Part shown: positions 1 through 9,278 of the stretch, piece after piece | Layout of the letters: each line of letters begins with the position of its first letter | Numbering within the stretch: the first letter of the stretch is position 1 | Origin: Cupriavidus cauae | GTDB lineage: Bacteria > Pseudomonadota > Gammaproteobacteria > Burkholderiales > Burkholderiaceae | Length of the DNA: 64,000 bases | Reading direction: 5' to 3' | NCBI RefSeq assembly: GCF_008632125.1 | Contig: NZ_VWRN01000053.1 | Location: forward strand, 186,001 to 250,000 | Notes under the pieces: model-generated | What the model saw: the letters and a program-made list of their open reading frames with translations, nothing else | What the model was told of the DNA's origin: nothing | The model's database searches: none | Made by a program: the position numbers and the translations under genes

Positions 1-1369
<1,369 letters not shown>

Positions 1370-1546
1370 CTCGAACACCCTTGTTGTGCGCAGGGCCGGC
1401 ATGGCGCCGGACAGGCCGGACAGATGCAATTCGCGGCCACGGGCGATAATGCGACGTCGGCATCCGCCCCGCATCCACCCGCATCTACTTTCCAGCCGCC
1501 GGTCCCGCGGACCTCGGCAAGGCACACCGTGAAAGCAAGCAAGTCC

Positions 1547-2782
1547 ATGCCATCCCACGCAGGCAGCGCCGCCATGCAGGCGGAGCGACCCGAGAATTAT
1601 CGCACGCGTATCGTCGAGAACCTGGCCGACATCGCGCCGGCCGAATGGGACGGTCTGCTGGCGCGGCAGCCCGGCCGCACGCCCTTCCTGCGCCATGCCT
1701 TCCTGCATGCGCTGCATGCGAGCGGCAGCGCCAGCGACGACACCGGCTGGAGCCCGCGCTATCTGACCTTGTGGAAGGACGGCGGGGACGTCGCCCATGG
1801 CGAGCGCCTGGCCGCCGCGATGCCGCTCTACGCCAAGGCGCACTCGTACGGCGAGTATGTGTTCGACTGGGCCTGGGCCGATGCCTATGCGCAGAACGGC
1901 CTGGAGTACTACCCGAAGTGGCTGTCGGCGATTCCCTTCACGCCGGTGCAGGGCACGCGCCTGCTGGCCGAGAACGCGGTCTCGCGCGAGCTGTTGCTGC
2001 AGGTCGCGCTGACGTTGGCCGAGCAGAGCCAGCTGTCCTCACTGCATGTGCTGTTCCCCGACGAGGCGGAGGCCGCGCTGATGCAGCAAGCCGGCATGAT
2101 GATGCGCCACGGCGTGCAGTTCCACTGGACCAATCCCGGCTATCCGGACTTCGACGCGTTTCTCGCCACGCTTTCGCAGAAGAAGCGCAAAAACATCCGC
2201 GCCGAACGGCGCCGCGTCGCCGAGGCAGGCATCGCGTTCCGCCATCTGCGCGGCACGGAGATCGGCCCCGACGACTGGCGGCTGTTCCATCGCTGCTATC
2301 GGCAGACCTATCGCGAGCATCGATCGACGCCGTATCTGAACCTGGATTTCTTCGAGCGCATCGGCGCGGCGATGCCCGAGCATCTGCTGCTGGTGATCGC
2401 GCGGCGCGACGGGCGCGACATCGCCGCCTCGCTGCTCGTCTATGACGACGATCCCGCGGTCAGCACGCTGTACGGCCGCTATTGGGGTGCGCTCGAACAT
2501 CATCCCTGCCTGCATTTCGAGACCGCGTACTACCAGCCGCTGGCCTTCTGCATCGAACACGGGATCCGCACCTTCGAGGGCGGCGCGCAGGGCGAACACA
2601 AGATGGCGCGCGGCTTCCTGCCGGTCGCCACGCGCTCGGCCCACTGGCTCGCGCACCCGGCCTTCGCCGATGCGGTCGAACGCTTTCTCGCACGCGAGCG
2701 CGCGGGCATCGATGCGTATCTGGATGAATTGAACGACAGGACGCCGTATGCAAAGACGGCGGAAGGTGGCGGGGCTGGCTAG
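1547..2782 (+). CDS. PF04339-family GNAT-like acyltransferase (peptidogalycan biosynthesis/recognition)
   Basis: A 411-residue protein of the COG3146/PF04339 family, annotated as GNAT-like or FemAB-like acyltransferases of unknown substrate. Family features visible: an N-terminal segment around [20 protein letters not shown], a central [15 protein letters not shown] stretch, and near the C-terminus the conserved [15 protein letters not shown] (about residues 342-356). No signal peptide or membrane segment is seen. The start is uncertain: GTG 1529, ATG 1547 and ATG 1574 are in frame and none has a strong ribosome binding site. The reading frame stays open far upstream over nadE, but that part is antisense to a real gene. 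Divergent from nadE. Confidence 0.8.
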   Translation: MPSHAGSAAMQAERPENYRTRIVENLADIAPAEWDGLLARQPGRTPFLRHAFLHALHASGSASDDTGWSPRYLTLWKDGGDVAHGERLAAAMPLYAKAHSYGEYVFDWAWADAYAQNGLEYYPKWLSAIPFTPVQGTRLLAENAVSRELLLQVALTLAEQSQLSSLHVLFPDEAEAALMQQAGMMMRHGVQFHWTNPGYPDFDAFLATLSQKKRKNIRAERRRVAEAGIAFRHLRGTEIGPDDWRLFHRCYRQTYREHRSTPYLNLDFFERIGAAMPEHLLLVIARRDGRDIAASLLVYDDDPAVSTLYGRYWGALEHHPCLHFETAYYQPLAFCIEHGIRTFEGGAQGEHKMARGFLPVATRSAHWLAHPAFADAVERFLARERAGIDAYLDELNDRTPYAKTAEGGGAG

Positions 2783-2899
2783 CCAGGTGTTCCCCTTCTC
2801 CCGTGTGCGGGACAGGATCGGGGGAGAGGGAAAGGCAAGCTGTTCTGCCCAACGCCGTCAGCGCTTGCCGACGCCCTATACCTATACCCTCTCCCCCAG

Positions 2900-2925
2900 C
2901 CCCTCTCCCTCAGGTGGGAGAGGGG
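2900..2925. repeat. C/T-rich perfect hairpin, 10-bp arms
   Basis: CCCCTCTCCC, a 6-nt loop, then GGGAGAGGGG, between the convergent acyltransferase and alaS genes. There is no T-run on either side, so it is not a canonical intrinsic terminator. A related degenerate block (CTTCTCCCGTGTGCGGGA and GGGGGAGAGGG) lies just upstream at 2793-2830, and similar CTCTCCC blocks recur near 41060 and 42500, which suggests a dispersed intergenic hairpin family. Confidence 0.6.
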
Positions 2926-2968
2926 AGCCAGCCATCGCGGTGTGCGTGCTGGCGCGGCAAGCGAACCC

Positions 2969-5593
2969 TCAAACCTTCGCCGCCACCCACTCGCCCACGC
3001 CCGCCAGCGCCGCCGGCAGCTTCGCCGGTTCGGTGCCGCCGGCCTGGGCCATGTCCGGACGGCCGCCGCCCTTGCCGCCGACCTGCTGGGCGACGAAGTT
3101 GACCAGCTCGCCGGCCTTGACCTTGCCGGTCGCGTCGGCGGTGACGCCGGCGATCAGGCTGACCTTGCCGTCCTGCACCGCGCCGAGCACGATCGCCGCG
3201 CTCTTGAGCTTGTCCTTGAGCTTGTCCATCGTCTCGCGCAGCGTCTTGACGTCGGCGCCTTCGAGCTGGGCGGCCAGCACCTTCAGGCCCTTGATCTCGA
3301 TCGCTTGGCTGGCCAGCTCGTCGCCCTGCGACGCGGCCAGCTTGCTCTTCAGGCGCTCCAGCTCCTTCTCCAGCGCGCGCACCTGGTCCTGCATCTGGCC
3401 GATGCGCGGCACCAGCTCGCTCGGCTGCGCCTTCAGCGCGGCCGCGGCCTCGTTCAGGCGCGAATCGAGCGACTGCAGATAGTGCAGCGCGTTGTCGCCG
3501 GTGATCGCCTCGACCCGGCGGATGCCGGCCGCGACGCCGCCTTCGACCACGATCTTGAACAGGCCGATATCGCCGGTGCGGGCCACGTGGGTGCCGCCGC
3601 ACAGTTCCTTCGAGCTGCCGATCGACAGAACGCGCACCTCGTCGGCGTACTTCTCGCCGAACAGCGCCATCGCGCCGCTCTTGACGGCATCGTCGAACGG
3701 CATCAGCTCGGCGCCGGTGGCCTCGTTGCGCAGGATCTCGGCGTTGACGATCTCCTCGACCTCGCGGATCTGCGCCGCGGTCAGCGGTGCGTTGTGCGAG
3801 AAGTCGAAGCGGGTCTTGTCGGCGTCGACCAGCGAGCCCTTCTGCTGCACGTGGCTGCCCAGCACTTCGCGCAGCGCCTTGTGCATCAGGTGGGTGGCCG
3901 AGTGGTTGCGCATCGTGCGCGCGCGGCGCAGGGCGTCCACCTCGGCCGTCACGGTGTCGCCGACCTTCAGCGCGGCGCCGCCGAGCGTGCCCTGATGGCC
4001 GAACACATCGGCCTGGACCTTGGTCGTATCGGCCACCGCGAACACCGCGGCGCCGGCCTTCAGTTCGCCCTGGTCGCCCGCCTGGCCACCCGACTCGGCG
4101 TAGAACGGCGTGTGGTCGAGCACCACCACGCCGGTCTGGCCCGGTTGCATGACATCGACCGAGGCGCCGTCGACATACAGCGCGACCACCTTGGCGTCGT
4201 TGAGCGCCAGCTTCTCGTAGCCGTGGAAGGTCGTCTTGGCGCCGGTGTATTCGAGGCCGGCGGCCATCTTGAACTTGCCGGCGGCGCGGGCCTGCTCGCG
4301 CTGGCGCGTCATCGCGGCGTCGAAGGCGGCCTCGTCGACCGAGACCTGCTGCTCGCGGCAGACGTCCTGCGTCAGGTCCAGCGGGAAGCCGTAGGTGTCG
4401 TGCAGCTTGAACGCGAGCTCGCCGTCCAGCATGTTGCCGCCCTTGGCCTTCAGGTCGGCCAGCGCCGCATCGAGAATGCTCATGCCGTTCTCGATGGTTT
4501 CGAAGAAGCGCTCTTCCTCGGCCTTGAGCACCTCGACCACGCGCGGCTCGGCCTCGGCCAGCTCCGGATAGGCCTCGCCCATCTGCGCGACCAGGTCGGC
4601 CACCATCTTGTGGAAGAACGGCGTCTTGCGACCCAGCTTGTAGCCGTGGCGGATCGCCCGGCGCACGATCCGGCGCAGCACGTAGCCGCGACCCTCGTTG
4701 CCCGGAATCACGCCGTCGACGATCAGGAAGGAGCAGGCACGGATATGGTCGGCGATGACCTTCAGCGAGTTGTTGGCCAGATCGTCGGTGCCGGTCTCGC
4801 GCGCGGCGGCGCGGATCAGTGCCTGGAACAGGTCGATCTCGTAGTTGCTGTGCACGTGCTGCAGCACCGCGGCGATGCGCTCCAGGCCCATGCCGGTGTC
4901 GACGCAGGGCTTGGGCAGCGGCGTCATGTTGCCCTGCTCGTCCCGGTTGAACTGCATGAACACCAGGTTCCAGATCTCGATGTAGCGGTCGCCGTCCTCT
5001 TCGGCCGATCCCGGCGGGCCGCCCCACACGTCCGGACCGTGGTCGTAGAAGATTTCCGAGCACGGGCCGCAGGGGCCGGTGTCGGCCATCTGCCAGAAGT
5101 TGTCGGACGCATAGCGCGCGCCCTTGTTGTCGCCGATCCGCACGATGCGCTCGACCGGCACGCCGACTTCCCTGGCCCAGATGTCATAGGCCTCGTCGTC
5201 CTCGGCATAGACCGTGACCCACAGCTTCTCGGCCGGCAGGTTGTAGACCTTGGTCAGCAGCTCCCATGCGTACTGGATCGCCTCGCGCTTGAAGTAGTCG
5301 CCGAACGAGAAGTTGCCCAGCATCTCGAAGAAGGTATGGTGGCGCGCGGTATAGCCGACGTTTTCCAGGTCGTTGTGCTTGCCGCCGGCGCGCACCGAAC
5401 GCTGCGACGAGGTCGCGCGCGAGTAGGGCCGCTTGTCGGTGCCGAGGAAGACGTCCTTGAACTGCACCATGCCGGAGTTGGTGAACAACAGCGTCGGATC
5501 GTTGGCCGGCACGAGGCTCGACGAGCGGACCACGGTATGGCCCTTCGATTCGAAGAACTGCAGGAACTTGCTGCGGATGTCGGAGACTTTCAT
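2969..5593 (-). CDS. alaS: Alanyl-tRNA synthetase
   Basis: Charges tRNA-Ala with alanine and edits misacylated Ser/Gly. It is 874 residues, the normal bacterial length. The class II catalytic domain is N-terminal (start [19 protein letters not shown], and [20 protein letters not shown]). The editing domain carries the zinc motifs HSATHLMH and CGGTH. A coiled coil and a DHHA1-type C-Ala domain with [14 protein letters not shown] end the protein. The start at 5593 matches family N-termini; the frame is open further upstream but that stretch has no family similarity. A single gene with a long leader facing the CoA-transferase gene. Confidence 0.98.
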   Translation of the reverse strand: MKVSDIRSKFLQFFESKGHTVVRSSSLVPANDPTLLFTNSGMVQFKDVFLGTDKRPYSRATSSQRSVRAGGKHNDLENVGYTARHHTFFEMLGNFSFGDYFKREAIQYAWELLTKVYNLPAEKLWVTVYAEDDEAYDIWAREVGVPVERIVRIGDNKGARYASDNFWQMADTGPCGPCSEIFYDHGPDVWGGPPGSAEEDGDRYIEIWNLVFMQFNRDEQGNMTPLPKPCVDTGMGLERIAAVLQHVHSNYEIDLFQALIRAAARETGTDDLANNSLKVIADHIRACSFLIVDGVIPGNEGRGYVLRRIVRRAIRHGYKLGRKTPFFHKMVADLVAQMGEAYPELAEAEPRVVEVLKAEEERFFETIENGMSILDAALADLKAKGGNMLDGELAFKLHDTYGFPLDLTQDVCREQQVSVDEAAFDAAMTRQREQARAAGKFKMAAGLEYTGAKTTFHGYEKLALNDAKVVALYVDGASVDVMQPGQTGVVVLDHTPFYAESGGQAGDQGELKAGAAVFAVADTTKVQADVFGHQGTLGGAALKVGDTVTAEVDALRRARTMRNHSATHLMHKALREVLGSHVQQKGSLVDADKTRFDFSHNAPLTAAQIREVEEIVNAEILRNEATGAELMPFDDAVKSGAMALFGEKYADEVRVLSIGSSKELCGGTHVARTGDIGLFKIVVEGGVAAGIRRVEAITGDNALHYLQSLDSRLNEAAAALKAQPSELVPRIGQMQDQVRALEKELERLKSKLAASQGDELASQAIEIKGLKVLAAQLEGADVKTLRETMDKLKDKLKSAAIVLGAVQDGKVSLIAGVTADATGKVKAGELVNFVAQQVGGKGGGRPDMAQAGGTEPAKLPAALAGVGEWVAAKV

Positions 5594-5653
5594 GTTTGGG
5601 GCAAGGCGTCCCCGCATGGACATCGCAGGGCGCAGTCGGATTGGATTTGCAAA

Positions 5654-5668
5654 CCGTTGATTATACGG
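5654..5668 (-). promoter_or_regulatory. alaS -10 element inside a short dyad
   Basis: On the minus strand a perfect TATAAT lies at 5665-5660, about 70 bp before the alaS start. It sits inside CCGT-N7-ACGG (5654-5668). The -35 at the right distance is weak (TGCCGT, 5688-5683). E. coli AlaRS is known to bind a palindrome at its own promoter. Whether this dyad plays that role is inference. Confidence 0.5.
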
Positions 5669-6014
5669 GGAACGCGGCCGCAACGGCAGGCTGGACCGGC
5701 GGTTGCGGGCGCGCCCCGGCGGCCTGCGCGCCATGCATGCGACACCGCTGCCGCGGTCCCGGGATGTGCCTCCGGCGACCCGCCGGTGGTACAGTGCTGG
5801 CTGTCCGGGCCGGCGGCGGCCCGCCCGCCTGCGCGCCGGTGACGTCTGGTTTTGCCGGGGCCGTCTCGCCGGCTCGCTTCACCGGCCCGCTTCAGGGGCC
5901 CGTGCTGCCGGCCCGGTTCCGCGGGCCCGTCCGGCGGGACCGTTCCGCCGGCCAATGTCGCCGCCCTGCCCGATTCGCCGTCCAGCCGCCTCACCGATAC
6001 CGCCTGATATTCCC
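5669..6014. other. Gene-free GC-rich leader between alaS and the CoA-transferase
   Basis: About 350 bases with no convincing gene. It is rich in GGGCCCG/CCGGC runs, with several near-repeats of CCGGCCCG and GGGCCCGT between 5880 and 5945. The frame of the downstream gene is open through much of it, but composition and repeats argue against translation. No clear promoter for the downstream gene was found. Confidence 0.5.
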
Positions 6015-7235
6015 ATGGGAGCTTTAAGCCACCTCCGCGTTCTCGACCTGACCCGCGTGCTCGCCGGGCCCTGGTGCGCCCAGAACCTTGCCGACTTCGG
6101 CGCCGACGTGATCAAGATCGAACGGCCCGGCGCCGGCGACGACACCCGCACCTGGGGCCCGCCGTGGCTGCAGGACGAGTCCGGCCGCGACACCGCCGAG
6201 GCGGCCTACTACCTCGCCGCCAACCGCAACAAGCGCTCGGTGACCTGCGACATCAGCACGCCCGAGGGCCAGCAGCTGGTCCGCGAACTGGCGGCGCAGA
6301 GCGACGTGGTGCTGGAGAACTACAAGGTCGGCCAGCTGAAGAAGTACGGGCTCGACTATGAATCGCTGAAGGCGGTCAAGCCTGACCTGATCTACTGCTC
6401 CGTGACCGGCTTCGGCCAGACCGGCCCCTACGCCGCCCGCCCCGGCTACGACTTCATCATCCAGGGCATGGGCGGCTTCATGAGCCTGACCGGCGAGCGC
6501 GACGACCTGCCCGGCGGCGGCCCCCAGAAGGCCGGCGTGGCGATCTCCGACCTGATGACCGGCCAGTACGCGACCATCGCGGTGCTGGCCGCGCTGGCGC
6601 ACCGCGACCGCACCGGAGAGGGCCAGTACATCGACATGGCGCTGCTCGACGTGCAGGTCGCCATGCTGGCCAACATGAACACCAATTACCTGGCCAGCGG
6701 CGTCGCGCCGAAGCGCTGGGGCAACGCGCACCCGAACATCGTGCCGTACCAGACCTTCCAGGCGGCCGACGGCTGGATCATCGTCGCGGTCGGCAACGAC
6801 GGGCAGTTCCGCAAGTTCGTCGAGGCCGGCGGCCGGCCCGAGCTGTCGGCCGATCCGCGCTTCGCCACCAATCCGCAGCGCGTGGCCAACCGCGACACGC
6901 TGGTGCCGATCCTGGCCGAGATGGTCAAGCCGCGCACGCGCGCGCAGTGGATCGCCGATCTGGAGGCGGCCGGCGTGCCGTGCGGCCCGATCAATACGCT
7001 GGACGATGTGTTCGAGGACGCCCAGGTCAAGGCGCGCGGCCTGCGCGTGGACTTGCCGCACCCGAGCGCGGGGGAGGTCAAGCTGGTCGGCAGCCCGATC
7101 AAGATGAGCGCCACGCCGCCGCAGGCGGTCCGCCACCCGCCGCTGCTGGGCGAGCACACCGATGCGGTGCTGGGCGAGATGCTCGGCTATACGCCGGAGC
7201 GCATCGCCGAGCTGCGGGCCAAGGGCGTGCTGTGA
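6015..7235 (+). CDS. CaiB/BaiF family (type III) CoA-transferase
   Basis: Transfers CoA between acyl-CoA and a free carboxylate. It is 406 residues, the usual family length. The N-terminus LRVLDLTRVLAGPWCAQNLADFGADVIKIE is typical, followed by GDDTRTWGPPW and CDISTPEGQQL. The catalytic Asp is expected in ISDLMTGQYATIAVLAAL (about residue 180). The C-terminal domain has PCGPINTLDDVFEDAQVKARG. The substrate cannot be told from sequence; such genes in Burkholderiales serve many acids and are often annotated formyl-CoA or succinyl-CoA transferase. ATG 6015 is the last start before the conserved N-terminus and lacks a good ribosome binding site. Confidence 0.93.
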   Translation: MGALSHLRVLDLTRVLAGPWCAQNLADFGADVIKIERPGAGDDTRTWGPPWLQDESGRDTAEAAYYLAANRNKRSVTCDISTPEGQQLVRELAAQSDVVLENYKVGQLKKYGLDYESLKAVKPDLIYCSVTGFGQTGPYAARPGYDFIIQGMGGFMSLTGERDDLPGGGPQKAGVAISDLMTGQYATIAVLAALAHRDRTGEGQYIDMALLDVQVAMLANMNTNYLASGVAPKRWGNAHPNIVPYQTFQAADGWIIVAVGNDGQFRKFVEAGGRPELSADPRFATNPQRVANRDTLVPILAEMVKPRTRAQWIADLEAAGVPCGPINTLDDVFEDAQVKARGLRVDLPHPSAGEVKLVGSPIKMSATPPQAVRHPPLLGEHTDAVLGEMLGYTPERIAELRAKGVL

Positions 7236-7250
7236 CGGGCCGATGTCGCC

Positions 7251-7333
7251 TGGAATGACGCTTTGGAATGACGCTTGGAATGACGAGTAGAACGACGGAT
7301 CGATCGGCGAGTTGATCGACAAGTCGATCGACG
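7251..7333. repeat. Short tandem repeats after the CoA-transferase
   Basis: Three copies of about TGGAATGACGCT (7251-7285) run into two near-copies of a GATCGAT/GTCGATCGAC unit (7298-7333). They fill most of the gap before the DUF2214 gene. No hairpin or T-run suggests a terminator. One of many such arrays in this window. Confidence 0.75.
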
Positions 7334-7429
7334 TATTGCGATGAATGACGAGGCGGCGGCCAAGGGGCCGGCCGTCGCCCGCACCGATTCCCCAACCCCT
7401 TCCCCACCCTGAACCGAGCCGGAGTACCC

Positions 7430-7888
7430 ATGCAGATCGATGCCTTGCTCGCTTTTCTCCACTTCCTGTCCATCTTCGCGCTGATCACCTTCCTGGTCGC
7501 CGAGGCCGTGGTGCTGCGGCCCGGCATCACGCCGGCGGCGGTGCGCCGGGTCGGCATCTACGATCTGCTGTACTTCGGCTCCGCGATGGCGGCGCTGGCC
7601 ACCGGCCTGCTGCGGCTGTTCTATGGCGCCAAAGGCGTCGAGTTCTATCTGCCCAACCCGTGGTTCCACGCCAAGATGACGGTGTTCGTGCTGATCGCGC
7701 TGTGCTCGCTGCCGCCGACCTTCCGCTTCCGCCGCTGGCGCGCGCAGGCCGCCGGCCAGGCCGGCTTCGTGCCGTCCGACGCCGAACTGAAGGCGGCGCG
7801 CCGCTGGGTCATGGTCGAAGCGCATCTGCTGATCCTGCTGCCCCTGTGCGCCGTGATGATGGCGCGCGGGCTGGGTATCCGCGGCTGA
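7430..7888 (+). CDS. DUF2214 family inner-membrane protein
   Basis: A 152-residue protein with four likely membrane helices (about residues 5-27, 46-66, 78-96 and 127-147), matching DUF2214 (PF09980). Conserved-looking features are an N-terminal LAFLHFLSIFALITFLVAEAVVL and a central RLFYGAKG..FY..NPWFHAKM stretch. The function of the family is unknown. Start ATG 7430 is preceded by a weak CCGGAG. It is followed by a Bug receptor, but the 136-bp gap full of ACC-rich repeats gives no evidence of a shared operon. Confidence 0.85.
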   Translation: MQIDALLAFLHFLSIFALITFLVAEAVVLRPGITPAAVRRVGIYDLLYFGSAMAALATGLLRLFYGAKGVEFYLPNPWFHAKMTVFVLIALCSLPPTFRFRRWRAQAAGQAGFVPSDAELKAARRWVMVEAHLLILLPLCAVMMARGLGIRG

Positions 7889-8024
7889 GTTCCGGCGCTC
7901 GCCCTGCCGAGCACGGGACCACGAAGACAACCAGGGTCACCAAGACCATCAACACCACCCAGACCATACGAGGCGCCGGCGGACCCGCCGCGCCCACCGA
8001 TTCCCAACCTGCTGACTGGCTACC

Positions 8025-9053
8025 ATGTTCAAGACCTTCGCCGCCAACGCGCTGAGCGCGGCCGCCCTTGTGGCGTCCGTCGGCGCCGCCCTGTTTGCCG
8101 CCCCGGCGGCCGCGCAACCGCCTGCCGCCGCCTGGCCGAGCAAGCCGATCCGCTTCGTCGTGCCCTATCCGGCCGGCGGCCCGCTCGACACCGTCGCGCG
8201 CGCGATCGGCGACAAGCTCAAGGACTCGCTCGGGCAGCCCGTCGTCATCGAGAACCGGCCCGGCGCCGGCGGCAACCTCGGCGCCGACTACGTGGCGCGC
8301 CAACCGGCCGACGGCTACACCATCGTGATGGGCGCGGTGGCAACGCACGCGATCAACCCGACCCTGTTCGCGAAGATGCCGTACGACCCGATCAAGGACT
8401 TCACGCCGATCACGCTGGTCGCGGACGTGCCCAACGTGCTGGTGATGCATCCGGGCAAGGCGGCCGAGCTGCATATCGAATCGGTGCGCGACCTGGTCGA
8501 ATATGCGCGCAAGAACCCCGGCAAGCTCGACTACGCGTCCGGCGGCAACGGCAGCGCCGGTCATCTGTCGGGCGAGCTGTTCAAGAGCCTGGCGAAAGTC
8601 AGCATGGTCCATATCCCCTACAACGGCGCCGCGCCGGCCCAGCTGTCGGTGCTGTCCGGACAGACCGACCTGATCTTCGACAACCTGGCCTCGGCCAGCG
8701 CCAATATCAAGGCGGGCAAGCTCAAGGCCTTCGCCGTGACCACGCCGGCGCGCGCCAGCGCCGTGCCGGAGCTGCCGACCATCGCCGAAGCGGGCAAGGG
8801 CCTGGGCCTGGAGAGCTTCGACATCTCGACCTGGTTCGGCGTGTTCGCGCCGGCCAACGTGCCGCGCGACATCGTGGACCGCCTCAATCGCGAGATCGTC
8901 GCGATCCTGAAGACCGACGAGATGAAGGCGCGCATGGCCCGCATCGGCGCCCAGCCCGCGCCGACCACGCCCGAGCAGTTCGGCGCGCTGGTGCAGCGCG
9001 AGCTGAAGAAGTACGCGCAGATCGTCAAGGCGTCGGGCGCGAAGGTGGACTGA
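8025..9053 (+). CDS. Bug/TctC family periplasmic solute-binding receptor
   Basis: Tripartite-tricarboxylate-transporter substrate receptor, 342 residues. It has a Sec signal peptide (hydrophobic stretch, then AAPAAAQ, cleavage near residue 30). Bug features follow: KPIRFVVPYPAGGPLDT at the start of the mature protein, VIENRPGAGGNLGADYVA, LDYASGGNGSAGHLSGELFK and MVHIPYNGAAPAQLSVLSG. These proteins bind small carboxylates between two lobes. No TctA or TctB is adjacent, so it is an orphan receptor, which is common in Burkholderiales. Its stop codon starts a threefold 10-bp repeat (TGGACTGACG type, 9046-9075), followed by a strong terminator. Confidence 0.95.
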   Translation: MFKTFAANALSAAALVASVGAALFAAPAAAQPPAAAWPSKPIRFVVPYPAGGPLDTVARAIGDKLKDSLGQPVVIENRPGAGGNLGADYVARQPADGYTIVMGAVATHAINPTLFAKMPYDPIKDFTPITLVADVPNVLVMHPGKAAELHIESVRDLVEYARKNPGKLDYASGGNGSAGHLSGELFKSLAKVSMVHIPYNGAAPAQLSVLSGQTDLIFDNLASASANIKAGKLKAFAVTTPARASAVPELPTIAEAGKGLGLESFDISTWFGVFAPANVPRDIVDRLNREIVAILKTDEMKARMARIGAQPAPTTPEQFGALVQRELKKYAQIVKASGAKVD

Positions 9054-9108
9054 CGTGGGCTGACCTGGACTGACGCGTCCGCGTCGATTCACCCGGCTGG
9101 CGCAATCG

Positions 9109-9150
9109 CGGCCCGCTGCCTGTCATGGGCAGCGGGCCGTTTCCTTTTTT
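9109..9150 (+). terminator. Rho-independent terminator after the Bug receptor gene
   Basis: A perfect 12-bp stem, CGGCCCGCTGCC (9109-9120) with GGCAGCGGGCCG (9128-9139), a 7-nt loop, then TTTCCTTTTTT. It ends transcription of the receptor gene and isolates the 964-residue unknown gene downstream. Confidence 0.92.
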
Positions 9151-9278
9151 GACAGGTGGGCTTCCGCGCGGACCGGTTTAACAATGTTTGCGCAAGCTGC
9201 GACGCGGTCTCTCCCATACCTTGATGCCACGCCACCGCGGACGCGCGCCTGCATCGAGACAACCACCAGGGAGACATC

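Noticed and set aside
2900-2925. Intrinsic terminator for alaS
   Set aside because: A strong stem but no T-run on either strand.
9149-9182. TTGACA at 9149 as the promoter of the 964-residue gene
   Set aside because: It overlaps the terminator T-run and the nearest -10-like sequences are 22-25 bp away.
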